A DNA stretch of 20,689 nucleotides from an uncultured Porphyromonas sp. (GCA_900554935.1 USJF01000005.1:1-20689), one strand, 5' to 3'. Positions 1-7,171 are shown, counted from the first letter of the stretch. The notes: generated by a model not told the origin, from the letters alone. Program-made: numbers and translations.

Positions 1-1
1 T

Positions 2-1519
2 GACTACATCATTCGGACCATGGAGCAGATCAATAATATGGGCCACTTCGAACAAGAAAAGATCGCTCCGGAGATTATCCCCAACGAAGATAGTGGTACT
101 GTAGATATTGCATGGAATTTGGTACCTAAGAGCAATGACCAAGTAGAGCTTTCTATCGGATGGAGCCAATCGGGACTGATATTGATGGCTGGATTGAAGT
201 TCAGCAACTTCTCAATGCGTAATCTCTTTAGTCCCTCCGCATACAGAAATTTCCTTCCAAGAGGTGACGGGCAAACACTTGCTCTAAGAGCCCAGACTAA
301 TGCAAGATACTATCAGAGCTACAGCATACAGTTTATGGACCCATGGTTCGGTCGAAAGCGTCCAAATATGCTAAGTATTTCAGCCTCCTATAGTAGGCAA
401 ACAGATATCAACCGTCGCTACTTCAACAACCAAATGTCCACCCTCCAGCAATATAATCCTTACGGGTACGGAGGATACGGTTATGGAGGCTACCCAGGGT
501 ATGGCGGGTATGGCGGTTACGGTGGTTACGGCTACGGTGGCTACGGCGGTTATGGGTACGGTGGTTATCCTGGTTATGGCTATGGTTACGGCATGATGCA
601 GGAGCAGTACCAAGCGCTTTACGAGAGTGCATACGACCCTGATAAGACACTCGATATGCTAGGACTTAGCATCGCCTATGGCAAACGACTCACTTGGCCA
701 GATGACCGCTTCCAATTCCAGGCTGGCATCAATTATACTATGTATAGGATGAAAAATTGGAGCTCTATCTACTATAACTTTGGGATGAAGAATGGTATAG
801 CTAATGATATCAACCTCAGCCTTACCTTATCCCGTAGCTCTATAGACAACCCAATCTATACAAGAATGGGCTCCGACTTTACCCTCAATCTCACCTCCAC
901 CCTTCCCTACTCCCTCTTTGATGGGATAGACTATTCAGATCCTAAGCTTTCCGACGGTATCCGAAATAAGTTTATTGAGTACTACAAGATCAAAGGAAAG
1001 GGTCAAGTATTCATTCCACTTCTAGATCCTTCGGTCAATAAACGCACCCCCGTGCTAATGTTTAGTGCAGAGTCTGGTATTATCGGTAGCTACAATGCCC
1101 ATAAGCGCTCCCCATTTGGCACCTACTATATGGGAGGTGATGGCATGAGTGGATACTACACCGGCTACCTAAATGAGATGGTTGGCCTTCGAGGCTACAA
1201 AAATGGTAGCATCGCCGGTGGTAGTGGCATGGGGGCCTATGCCTATAGCAAGTTCTTTATGGAGCTACGCTACCCAGTACTTTCAGAAAATAGCACCATG
1301 ATTTGGATCCATACCTTTGCCGAAGCAGGTAATGCGTGGGAGCGAATTCAAGATATGAATCCATTCCAACTTAAACGCTCCGCTGGAGTTGGCGTCAGAG
1401 CTATGTTGCCAATGGTAGGACTTATGGGCATTGACTGGGGTTATGGCTTCGATACCCCCGATGGTAGCAACACCCGAGGTGGTAGCAATATCCACTTTAT
1501 CCTAGGTCAGCAGTTCTAG
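2..1519 (+). CDS. bamA: BamA/Omp85 outer-membrane assembly factor, C-terminal part (5' end outside window)
   Basis: The reading frame is open to the first bases of the window, so this is the 3' part of a longer gene. The Met at 20 is internal. BamA is the central beta-barrel subunit that inserts barrel proteins into the outer membrane. The first ~50 residues look like the end of the last POTRA domain (a NMGHFEQEKI segment leading into a short linker); the rest is alternating amphipathic strands of a barrel. The Omp85 loop-6 motif, [V/I]RGF in the family, appears as LRGY at nt 1187-1198. The protein ends in FILGQQF, with the terminal Phe typical of outer-membrane barrels. Nt 461-592 encode a 44-residue stretch of only Gly, Tyr and Pro between two early strands, probably an extracellular loop. 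Two OmpH/Skp chaperone genes follow, the usual Bacteroidota arrangement. The only real alternative is another Omp85 member such as TamA; the Skp neighbours favour BamA. Confidence 0.9.
   Translation, partial: DYIIRTMEQINNMGHFEQEKIAPEIIPNEDSGTVDIAWNLVPKSNDQVELSIGWSQSGLILMAGLKFSNFSMRNLFSPSAYRNFLPRGDGQTLALRAQTNARYYQSYSIQFMDPWFGRKRPNMLSISASYSRQTDINRRYFNNQMSTLQQYNPYGYGGYGYGGYPGYGGYGGYGGYGYGGYGGYGYGGYPGYGYGYGMMQEQYQALYESAYDPDKTLDMLGLSIAYGKRLTWPDDRFQFQAGINYTMYRMKNWSSIYYNFGMKNGIANDINLSLTLSRSSIDNPIYTRMGSDFTLNLTSTLPYSLFDGIDYSDPKLSDGIRNKFIEYYKIKGKGQVFIPLLDPSVNKRTPVLMFSAESGIIGSYNAHKRSPFGTYYMGGDGMSGYYTGYLNEMVGLRGYKNGSIAGGSGMGAYAYSKFFMELRYPVLSENSTMIWIHTFAEAGNAWERIQDMNPFQLKRSAGVGVRAMLPMVGLMGIDWGYGFDTPDGSNTRGGSNIHFILGQQF
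461..592 (+). repeat. Gly/Tyr-rich tract inside bamA (44 codons of Gly, Tyr and Pro only)
   Basis: All 44 codons encode Gly, Tyr or Pro, in units YGG, YGYGG and YPG. The heptapeptide GGYPGYG occurs twice. Codons are mixed (GGA, GGT, GGC, GGG; TAC, TAT), so the DNA is a degenerate repeat, not a perfect microsatellite. That suggests the peptide is maintained by selection, not fresh slippage. It sits between two predicted barrel strands and is probably surface exposed. Confidence 0.9.
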
Positions 1520-1574
1520 ACTACCAATTGGCAGCAGAAAATTAATTATTCACCAATAGACGAAAGGATTGAAT

Positions 1575-2120
1575 ATGAAAAAGAACCTGATACGAATAAT
1601 GACTGCCCTTACAGTGTTGGCACTCGCCTTCACAGTAGCAAAGGCACAAGAGCCTGCGGTACGCAACTACGCTCTCATAGATATGCAGTATCTCCTTGAG
1701 CAGATACCTCCATATAAATCAGCTACCGAAGAGATAGAGAAGAAAGCCAAAGCCTGGAATAAAGAGATCAATCAACTCAATAAGCAGGCAAAGCAACTCT
1801 ACAAGAAGTACCAAGAGGACTATCCAAAGATGACACCCGAGGATCGTGTAAAGTGCGAGAATGCCATCGTACAAGTAGAGGAAAAATCTGCTGATCTACA
1901 AAAGAAGTACTTCGGCAGAGGTGGTGAAGCGATGAAACTACAAGAGAAGCTCATCAAACCGATCCAAGACTCCATCTACAAAGCGGTAAAGCTTATCTCC
2001 GAAAGGCGTGGCTACCAGATAGTCTTCGACCGTGCTAGCTCAGTCGGTAGCATCATTTATGCCGATCCCAAAGCCGACATAAGCAATGACGTCCTCACAG
2101 TGCTAGGATACTCAGAATAA
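1575..2120 (+). CDS. ompH: OmpH/Skp-family periplasmic chaperone, first copy
   Basis: Skp/OmpH proteins are periplasmic holdases that carry unfolded outer-membrane proteins to BamA. This 181-residue protein has a signal peptide (MKKN, then a hydrophobic run, cleavage after AKA at about residue 24). The mature part starts with the family-type AVRNYALIDMQYLLEQIP segment, followed by a long Lys/Glu/Gln-rich coiled coil at about residues 45-140, and a C-terminal segment that returns to a beta strand (YQIVFDRAS). I chose the ATG at 1575 because AAAGGA lies 6 nt upstream; an in-frame TTG at 1569 overlaps that site and is unlikely. It lies 55 nt after bamA and 64 nt before a second OmpH gene. Length and layout match the family; which partner proteins each copy serves cannot be told from sequence. 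Confidence 0.9.
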   Translation: MKKNLIRIMTALTVLALAFTVAKAQEPAVRNYALIDMQYLLEQIPPYKSATEEIEKKAKAWNKEINQLNKQAKQLYKKYQEDYPKMTPEDRVKCENAIVQVEEKSADLQKKYFGRGGEAMKLQEKLIKPIQDSIYKAVKLISERRGYQIVFDRASSVGSIIYADPKADISNDVLTVLGYSE

Positions 2121-2125
2121 ATCAG

Positions 2126-2133
2126 TACATTTG
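2126..2133 (+). promoter_or_regulatory. Possible internal promoter (-7 box) for the second ompH
   Basis: TACATTTG matches the Bacteroidota -7 consensus TAnnTTTG and lies 51 nt before the second ompH start. No TTTG is visible at the -33 position, so this is a half match and could be chance. Confidence 0.4.
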
Positions 2134-2184
2134 CCAATAACTAATTAAGAGAATATACTAACCCTTAGAGAATAAGAATTAGAG

Positions 2185-2688
2185 ATGAAGAAAATTTTAT
2201 TGACTCTAGTAGCCCTAGTGGCTCTACCACTTGCTATGCTAGCTCAGGAGCAGAAGATAGCAGTCGTTGATGTGGCATCTATCATCACACAAATGCCAGA
2301 GACAAAAGCTATGCAGACCGAGCTAGACAACCTACTCAAGAAGTACGAAGATACTCACGTAGCTATGCAAGAGGAGTTTCAAAAGAAGTACGAATCTTAT
2401 GCTGCAGAGCGTGATAGCCTTCTAGAGACCATCCGCACACGCCGTGAGCAAGAGCTTCAAGACCTCGCTAAGCGCATCGAGGATCTACAGCAAGTAGCGC
2501 AGCAAGACTACCAAAAGAAGCAGGTAGAGCTTCTCACACCTATTCAGAAAAAGGTACAAGAGGCTATCGCAGCAGTTGGTAACGAAAATAACTACACCTA
2601 CGTTGTCGATGCATCAACTGTGATATTTATGAATAATAGCACAGCCATTGATGCCACTGCCAAAGTAAGAGCTAAGCTAGGGCTATAA
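2185..2688 (+). CDS. ompH: OmpH/Skp-family periplasmic chaperone, second copy
   Basis: A 167-residue secreted protein of the same family as the gene before it. It has a signal peptide with cleavage after LA at about residue 20, then EQKIAVVDVASII, the classic OmpH opening strand. A charged coiled coil (about residues 40-125, rich in Glu, Gln, Lys and Arg) follows, with a closing YTYVVDAS strand. It is the better match to the canonical OmpH pattern of the two. The pair is paralogous in layout but diverged in sequence, suggesting they are not redundant, or that they form separate trimers. Transcription probably comes from the bamA-ompH unit, possibly helped by the -7-like box upstream, and ends at the hairpin about 20 nt downstream. 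Confidence 0.92.
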   Translation: MKKILLTLVALVALPLAMLAQEQKIAVVDVASIITQMPETKAMQTELDNLLKKYEDTHVAMQEEFQKKYESYAAERDSLLETIRTRREQELQDLAKRIEDLQQVAQQDYQKKQVELLTPIQKKVQEAIAAVGNENNYTYVVDASTVIFMNNSTAIDATAKVRAKLGL

Positions 2689-2710
2689 TTAGCAAGAATC
2701 ATACAGAGAT

Positions 2711-2745
2711 AGAGGCTACTCACACCCGTGGGTAGCCTCTTTTTA
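2711..2745 (+). terminator. Rho-independent terminator after the bamA-ompH-ompH unit
   Basis: AGAGGCTACTCAC (2711-2723) pairs with GTGGGTAGCCTCT (2728-2740): 13 bp including one T-G wobble, with a 4-nt loop, followed by a T-run. Very strong. Confidence 0.92.
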
Positions 2746-2894
2746 TTACCTCTCAATACCAACTGGGAGAAAAATAACCACCATAAAGTAGTGCCATATC
2801 AAAAAAAATGGCTAAGTTAGCAAAGTAATAGAGAAATGATCAACTAACAACATTAATATAATCATAGATAAACCAAATAAAAGCCAAACACATT

Positions 2895-3149
2895 ATGACT
2901 AAAACACTAACATTCAACGAGCTGAGAGCCTTCAAAAACACTCTTCCTCATGGCACAATCGCTAGAATCGCCGACGAACTAGGCATCAAAGAAGAGACCG
3001 TACGCAACTACTTCGGAGGTAGCAACTTCACCGAGGGCGAGCCAACCGGTGCTCACCTAGAGCCAGGCCCTGATGGAGGGATAGTAGTACTTGATGACCT
3101 CACCATTTGGGACAAAGCCAATGAGATCGTGGCAGAGCTAAAGGAATAA
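2895..3149 (+). CDS. Small helix-turn-helix protein, 84 residues, function unknown
   Basis: Residues about 18-45 read as a helix-turn-helix of the kind that recognises DNA: GTIARIADELGIKEETVRNYF, where IADELGI is the first helix and turn and EETVRNYF the recognition helix. The remaining half is acidic and Gly/Pro-rich (GPDGGIVVLDD) and ends in a predicted helix, DKANEIVAELKE, which could mediate dimerisation. There is no signal peptide or membrane segment, so it is cytoplasmic. It is monocistronic: a terminator lies 150 nt upstream and another directly downstream. I see no consensus TAnnTTTG promoter in the AT-rich leader. I recall similar small conserved proteins in Bacteroidota but cannot name a function. 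The target could be its own AT-rich leader; that is only a guess. Confidence 0.8.
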   Translation: MTKTLTFNELRAFKNTLPHGTIARIADELGIKEETVRNYFGGSNFTEGEPTGAHLEPGPDGGIVVLDDLTIWDKANEIVAELKE

Positions 3150-3174
3150 AAGCGATCAAAAAACAAAAACAGAG

Positions 3175-3213
3175 AAGAGCGACCTAGGTACATTGCACCT
3201 AGGGCGCTCTTTT
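3175..3213 (+). terminator. Rho-independent terminator of the HTH gene
   Basis: AAGAGCG (3175-3181) pairs with CGCTCTT (3205-3211), and after one A-G mismatch CCTAGGT (3183-3189) pairs with ACCTAGG (3197-3203), leaving a 7-nt loop. The 3' side runs into TTTT. Confidence 0.85.
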
Positions 3214-3267
3214 CATATACCAATATCATCACTAAGGCAGACAAGTAAGTAGCTCAGGGATATTTAC

Positions 3268-3275
3268 TATCTTTG
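3268..3275 (+). promoter_or_regulatory. Putative promoter (-7 box) of the DUF4230-ispG-rfbC unit
   Basis: TATCTTTG matches TAnnTTTG exactly. No clear -33 TTTG is seen. A start of transcription near 3282 would leave only a few bases before the ATG at 3286 but about 16 before the ATG at 3298, which favours 3298 as the start codon. Confidence 0.5.
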
Positions 3276-3297
3276 TAGGCAAATAATGAGTTGCATT

Positions 3298-3933
3298 ATG
3301 AGATACATACCCATACAGATAGTGCTACTGCTCACTCTGCTCATTAGTTGTAAGTCAGAGGAGCAGCACAAGTTCATACAGCCCAAAGAGCTACAGGAGG
3401 TAGGCAAGCTAGAGCTAATAGAGTACCGTACCGAAGAGATATTTGTCATCTCCTCCGACCAAAAGAGCCTAGAGAGCATTCAGTCCCTTGAGGATGTAGG
3501 CAACTACCTCAGCAGTCTCTTTGAGATTGGCGACCGCATAGGCATCTACTCCTTCGACTTCTACTCCATCGCCTACATCAACCTCTACAACCTCCAGGAT
3601 AGCGACCTCCAGTACGACCAAGAGAGCAAATCCATTCAGCTCACCCTACCCCCAATTGAGATAGAGCCCATCGGGCGAGGAGGCACCCTCAAGCTACTCC
3701 ACGAGCGGGTCAATGGCAATAAAAAGTCCATCACCAGCGAAGAGCGACAGAATATGCAGCGGCAAGCCGTGTCACTTGCCAAGCAAAACCTCCTTCCCGG
3801 CACCCCCAAATATCAAGAATTAGTAAGTAAGGCACAAAGCAAAGCCCAAGCCTACTTCACCAGCATTCTGAAATCGAGAGGTTACGAAGAGATACAGATC
3901 AGATTTACTCAGCCCTATGAAAAAGAAAACTAA
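3298..3933 (+). CDS. DUF4230-like lipoprotein
   Basis: Starting at the ATG at 3298 gives 211 residues with a lipoprotein signal: MRYIP, a hydrophobic run, and the lipobox LISC with Cys18 as the lipidated residue. An upstream ATG at 3286 would add four residues but lies almost on the predicted transcription start. Residues after the Cys are KSEEQ, an acidic stretch resembling, loosely, Bacteroidota surface-export signals. The body fits the pattern I remember for DUF4230 (uncharacterised): a central IGDRIGIYSFDFYSIAYINL region, a strand ending in TLPPIEIEP, and a helical A/K/Q-rich C-terminus ending in GYEEIQIRF. The family assignment is from memory and is moderate. Its 3' end overlaps the next gene by 17 nt, so translation of the two is probably coupled. 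Function is unknown. Confidence 0.72.
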   Translation: MRYIPIQIVLLLTLLISCKSEEQHKFIQPKELQEVGKLELIEYRTEEIFVISSDQKSLESIQSLEDVGNYLSSLFEIGDRIGIYSFDFYSIAYINLYNLQDSDLQYDQESKSIQLTLPPIEIEPIGRGGTLKLLHERVNGNKKSITSEERQNMQRQAVSLAKQNLLPGTPKYQELVSKAQSKAQAYFTSILKSRGYEEIQIRFTQPYEKEN

Positions 3934-4564
3934 GTGGCTCCTCGCCCTCATCATCATAATCCTTACAGCACTTTTGCTCATCATCTACCTACCCAAAAGG
4001 CAAAAGGCAGAGAAGAAACCCGATATATTCCTCTCCGTAGCAAGCGACCTCCGAGAGATGGTTAGGCTTACCACCATCGAGGGCGAGCGCATCGTCCCCA
4101 TCAAATACCGAGGCAATGGAGTATCAGCATTCGGCATCGGGCACTACCGCATACGCATCTCCTTTGACATTGAGAATATGCAGCAAGCAGTCCAAGGCGA
4201 CACCATCTACCTTCTTCTCCCTGAGCCTCAGGTGCAGATACTAGAGCACGAAGATGATGGCTTCACCATCTACGATGAATGGGGCAATAACTTCGCCACC
4301 CGCATCTTCGGGGCCAAGCTAAGCGTCGCCGACGAAAACGAGATGAAAAGGCGCGCAATGCGACAGCTCCAAAACGACCTTCGTCAAGATGGCAGCACAG
4401 AGCGGGCTAAAGCAGAAGCGAGGGAGCTGCTCCACAAAATGTTTGGCATGGTCCCAGGCACCGTCATTGTACTAGACTCGTCCGCAGCCCTTCCCACTAC
4501 AGCCCGACCAATTCCATTAGATCAACCAACACTCAACATACAGAAACAAGATGAGATACAGTAG
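3917..4564 (+). CDS. DUF4230-like single-pass membrane protein
   Basis: A 215-residue protein with a short Lys-rich N-terminus and one transmembrane helix at about residues 7-25 (LLALIIIILTALLLIIYLP), predicted to leave the rest outside the cytoplasmic membrane. The soluble part parallels the preceding lipoprotein: a middle region GNGVSAFGIGHYRIRISFDIENM, a strand with a conserved-looking LLLPEPQVQIL (compare LTLPPIEIEP in the partner), a helix rich in Arg/Ala/Gln (RRAMRQLQNDLRQ), and a C-terminal strand GTVIVLDSS. The two are thus likely paralogues, one lipid-anchored and one membrane-anchored. It overlaps the gene before by 17 nt and ispG by 14 nt. Function is unknown; overlap with ispG implies joint expression, not necessarily joint function. 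Confidence 0.72.
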   Translation: MKKKTKWLLALIIIILTALLLIIYLPKRQKAEKKPDIFLSVASDLREMVRLTTIEGERIVPIKYRGNGVSAFGIGHYRIRISFDIENMQQAVQGDTIYLLLPEPQVQILEHEDDGFTIYDEWGNNFATRIFGAKLSVADENEMKRRAMRQLQNDLRQDGSTERAKAEARELLHKMFGMVPGTVIVLDSSAALPTTARPIPLDQPTLNIQKQDEIQ

Positions 4565-6191
4565 ACGCAAGACCACACCAGCACATATCGGCAATATCAC
4601 CATAGGTGGCGATGCCCCCATTGTGATACAGTCCATGACCAATGTAGATACCAATGATATCGAGGCATCCGTAGAGCAGATCCTCCGACTAGAGCAAGCA
4701 GGGGCAGAGCTGGTACGCCTCACCGCTCAAGGCACAAAGGAGGCCAAGGCACTTGGAACTATCGAGTCAGAGATCAGAGCAAAGGGAGCCAAGGTGCCGC
4801 TCTCAGCCGACATTCACTTCAATCCCAAAGCTGCCTACGAAGCCGCACTCCATGTAGAGAAAGTACGGATCAACCCAGGCAACTTCTACGACCCGGCTCG
4901 CAGATTTGAGAAAATAAGCTTCACCGACGAAGAGTACCGAGCAGAGGTAGAGGCACTTCAATCCAATTTTGAGACCTTCCTCCACCACTGCCAAGCACAC
5001 CATACCGCACTCCGGATAGGCGTCAATCACGGCTCCCTCTCCGATAGGATCATGAGCCGTTATGGCGATACTCCGAGTGGTATGGTAGAGAGCTGTATGG
5101 AGTACCTCGAAGTGTGTCACCGCATCCACTTCCACGATGTAGTCATCTCCATCAAGAGTTCCAACCCACTCGTAATGACCGAAACGGTGCGAGCACTCAT
5201 TAAGCGAATGGATCAAGCCGGTATGCACTACCCACTCCACCTAGGCGTCACCGAAGCTGGAAATGGCGAGGATGGGCGCATCAAAAGTGCTATCGGCATA
5301 GGAGCCCTCCTTGCCGAAGGCATTGGAGATACCATCCGCGTAAGCCTTTCGGAAGAGCCCGAGGCAGAGATCCCAGTTGCCAAAGTGCTACTCCGCTGTG
5401 TAGAGGAGTTGGCCACTGCTGCACCGCTCCACTTCACTGCCCGTTGCCAACCATTCAGAAGTGAGGAGAAACCACTTGTCGTAATGGATGCACCCCCCCA
5501 CTTCACACAGCTACACCCAGCAGACCGACCAGATATAGAGGTGACCGAAACAACACCCATCATAAGAGTGACAGACCAAGAACTCCTCTCAGGGCAAGTG
5601 CCAGAGATACCAGCTGGTCATCGTCTAGTGGTACGCCTAACCGATACAAACGCACCCACAATGATGCTCGAAGCACTCGATCATACCCTTCCACTACCCT
5701 ATATATTAGAGATAGATTGCACCCGCCACTCCCTTGAGGAGCTACCCACATGGCTAGGCTTCCAACTCGGCGGGGCACTGATGAGAGGACAGTTAAGTGG
5801 TCTATACCTACGCGGCCACGAGAGCGATGCCCTCTCCCTCTGTAGTATCGCCTTTGGCCTACTTCAGGCTTCTCGACGTCGGATCTCACGCACCGACTAT
5901 ATCTCTTGCCCAAGTTGCGGGCGTACTCTATTTGACCTCCAAAGCACCGTCGCCAAGATCAAAGACGCCACTAAACACCTGCGAGGACTCAAGATCGGAG
6001 TGATGGGCTGCATCGTCAATGGCCCTGGCGAAATGGCCGATGCCGACTACGGCTACGTAGGAAGTGCACCAGGCAAGGTCGACCTCTACAAGGCTAAGGA
6101 GCGCCTCAAGAGAAATATCCCTCAAGAAGAGGCCGTCAAGGAATTAATTGAACTGATCAAGGCCCACGGAGACTGGAAAGATCCAGAATAA
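4551..6191 (+). CDS. ispG: 4-hydroxy-3-methylbut-2-en-1-yl diphosphate synthase, long form with insert domain
   Basis: IspG (GcpE) converts 2-C-methyl-D-erythritol 2,4-cyclodiphosphate to HMBPP in the cytoplasmic MEP isoprenoid pathway, using a [4Fe-4S] cluster. The N-terminal TIM barrel (about residues 1-287) carries VIQSMTN (25-31), RINPGN (106-111) and the LGVTEAGNGEDG segment (231-242). The C-terminal Fe-S domain carries CPSC (Cys453, Cys456), Cys487 in MGCIVNGPGE and Glu494. These match E. coli Cys270, Cys273, Cys305 and Glu312 in spacing to within one residue. Between the domains, about 290-445, lies an extra domain absent from the ~370-residue E. coli enzyme, as in plant, chlamydial and Bacteroidota IspG. 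At 546 residues it is shorter than the ~600 I remember for Bacteroides homologues. All cluster ligands are intact, so it should be active. The start overlaps the previous gene by 14 nt. Confidence 0.96.
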   Translation: MRYSRRKTTPAHIGNITIGGDAPIVIQSMTNVDTNDIEASVEQILRLEQAGAELVRLTAQGTKEAKALGTIESEIRAKGAKVPLSADIHFNPKAAYEAALHVEKVRINPGNFYDPARRFEKISFTDEEYRAEVEALQSNFETFLHHCQAHHTALRIGVNHGSLSDRIMSRYGDTPSGMVESCMEYLEVCHRIHFHDVVISIKSSNPLVMTETVRALIKRMDQAGMHYPLHLGVTEAGNGEDGRIKSAIGIGALLAEGIGDTIRVSLSEEPEAEIPVAKVLLRCVEELATAAPLHFTARCQPFRSEEKPLVVMDAPPHFTQLHPADRPDIEVTETTPIIRVTDQELLSGQVPEIPAGHRLVVRLTDTNAPTMMLEALDHTLPLPYILEIDCTRHSLEELPTWLGFQLGGALMRGQLSGLYLRGHESDALSLCSIAFGLLQASRRRISRTDYISCPSCGRTLFDLQSTVAKIKDATKHLRGLKIGVMGCIVNGPGEMADADYGYVGSAPGKVDLYKAKERLKRNIPQEEAVKELIELIKAHGDWKDPE

Positions 6192-6212
6192 CCTTTATAT
6201 CATAATAAGACA

Positions 6213-6755
6213 ATGGAAATAAAACAACTGACACTATCAGGACTACAATTGGTAGGGACCAAAAGATACGACGACGAGCGAGGATACTTTATGGAAGTCT
6301 TCAAAGAGGCCGAGCTCACGGAGCAACTCACCGACCACCCCCACTTTATCCAAGATAATATGAGCTGCTCACACCGTGGAGTATTCCGTGGTATGCATAC
6401 CCAAGCAGCCCCCATGGCCCAAGCTAAGTTGGTACGCTGTGTATCGGGTCGCATCATTGACTTCGCTATGGACATAGACCCCACTTCGCCTACATTTGGA
6501 GAAGTCTATGGCGTAGAGCTCACCCCAGAGGGTGGCCTAGCCCTCTATATCCCCAAGATATATGCACACGGATTTTTGGCACTAGAGGATAATAGCCGAG
6601 TACTATACAAAGTCGATGCCCCCTACTCGCCCACCCACGAGCGGGCATTCAACTACCAACACCCACAGCTCATCACAGAGCTCCAAAAGTACCTCCCCCT
6701 CAACCAACTCATCATCTCAGACAAAGACAAAGCCGCCCCCGCCCTCCTCAAATAA
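6213..6755 (+). CDS. rfbC: dTDP-4-dehydrorhamnose 3,5-epimerase family protein
   Basis: RfbC (RmlC) epimerises C3 and C5 of dTDP-4-keto-6-deoxyglucose on the route to dTDP-L-rhamnose for surface polysaccharides. The 180 residues match the family length. Visible motifs are DERGYFMEVF (21-30), FRGMHTQ with catalytic-type His62, AKLVRCVSG (71-79), IPKIYAHGFLAL (113-124) with His119, YKVDAPYSPTHE with Tyr138 in the catalytic-Tyr position, and ISDKD near the C-terminus. The tail differs from the usual W-containing pattern (FNYQHPQL here), so substrate variation, for example a 3-epimerase-only or other dTDP-sugar enzyme, is possible. It starts 21 nt after ispG and no rfbA, rfbB or rfbD is adjacent, which is unusual for a rhamnose gene. 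No obvious terminator follows. Confidence 0.88.
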   Translation: MEIKQLTLSGLQLVGTKRYDDERGYFMEVFKEAELTEQLTDHPHFIQDNMSCSHRGVFRGMHTQAAPMAQAKLVRCVSGRIIDFAMDIDPTSPTFGEVYGVELTPEGGLALYIPKIYAHGFLALEDNSRVLYKVDAPYSPTHERAFNYQHPQLITELQKYLPLNQLIISDKDKAAPALLK

Positions 6756-6876
6756 CCATCGGCATAATCAACAAGGGTAAGCTCTAGGTACCTTCAAACG
6801 AAATTGAGGCGATGTACTTATTGACACAGCCCCATACCAAGGTCCTTCGGGCAATTGCCTCAACTAAGCATCTAGC

Positions 6877-6968
6877 GAGTTACAAACTTAGCAATTGCTG
6901 AGTTACAAACTTAGCCATCGCCGAGTTACAAACTCGCTGATGGCTGAGTTACAAACTCGCCACGCACC
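6877..6968 (+). repeat. Four-copy 23-nt-period repeat with invariant 12-mer GAGTTACAAACT
   Basis: GAGTTACAAACT occurs at 6877, 6900, 6923 and 6946, exactly 23 nt apart, each followed by 11 variable bases (TAGCAATTGCT, TAGCCATCGCC, CGCTGATGGCT, CGCCACGCACC). The core is a small dyad: GAGTT / AACTC around ACA, complete in the last two copies. Twenty-three is not a multiple of three, so it is not a coding repeat. The same 12-mer recurs at 19299-19378. Confidence 0.93.
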
Positions 6969-7093
6969 TTATTCCCAACACACCCTTATGCACCACTGCT
7001 CACCAATAGATGACTCAGAAATCTATACCACCCTACAAAAGGGAAGCGAAAGCCATCCTTATCGGCCAATAATTACCTGGTATCCATCACATG

Positions 7094-7125
7094 TTTGGAT
7101 AGCTCCGCATAAAATGCTAAATTTG
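7094..7125 (+). promoter_or_regulatory. Bacteroidota-type promoter of the pncB operon
   Basis: TTTG (7094-7097), then 20 nt, then TAAATTTG (7118-7125): both boxes of the Bacteroidota primary-sigma consensus at ideal spacing. Transcription would start near 7132, about 40 nt before pncB. Confidence 0.85.
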
Positions 7126-7171
7126 TCCATAATCAAAACTAAAATAGAAGGGGGAAAAGGGATATATTAAT

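Larger units (their letters stand above)
6756..7171. other. 416-nt non-coding region between rfbC and pncB
   Basis: No credible gene is present. The left part has a partly paired TTGAGGC (6804-6810) / GCCTCAA (6857-6863) and a GGCAATTGCC palindrome. The centre is a four-unit 23-nt-period array, and the right part is a consensus promoter for pncB. A 91-codon open frame crosses the repeat array but has no protein-like features. Confidence 0.8.

Noticed and set aside
380..650. Two antisense frames opposite the BamA Gly/Tyr tract
   Set aside because: They are open only because the opposite GGN/TAY repeat lacks stop complements; they lie inside a clear bamA frame.
5228..5913. Minus-strand frames of 111 and 117 codons within ispG
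   Set aside because: They are shadows of the ispG frame with no domain support.
6877..6968. CRISPR array
   Set aside because: Repeats of 12 nt with 11-nt spacers are far below CRISPR sizes, and no cas gene is present in the window.
6895..7170. 91-codon open frame in the rfbC-pncB gap
   Set aside because: It crosses the non-coding repeat, runs into the pncB promoter, and its composition (His, Ser, Thr, Tyr mixture) has no domain or start-site support.
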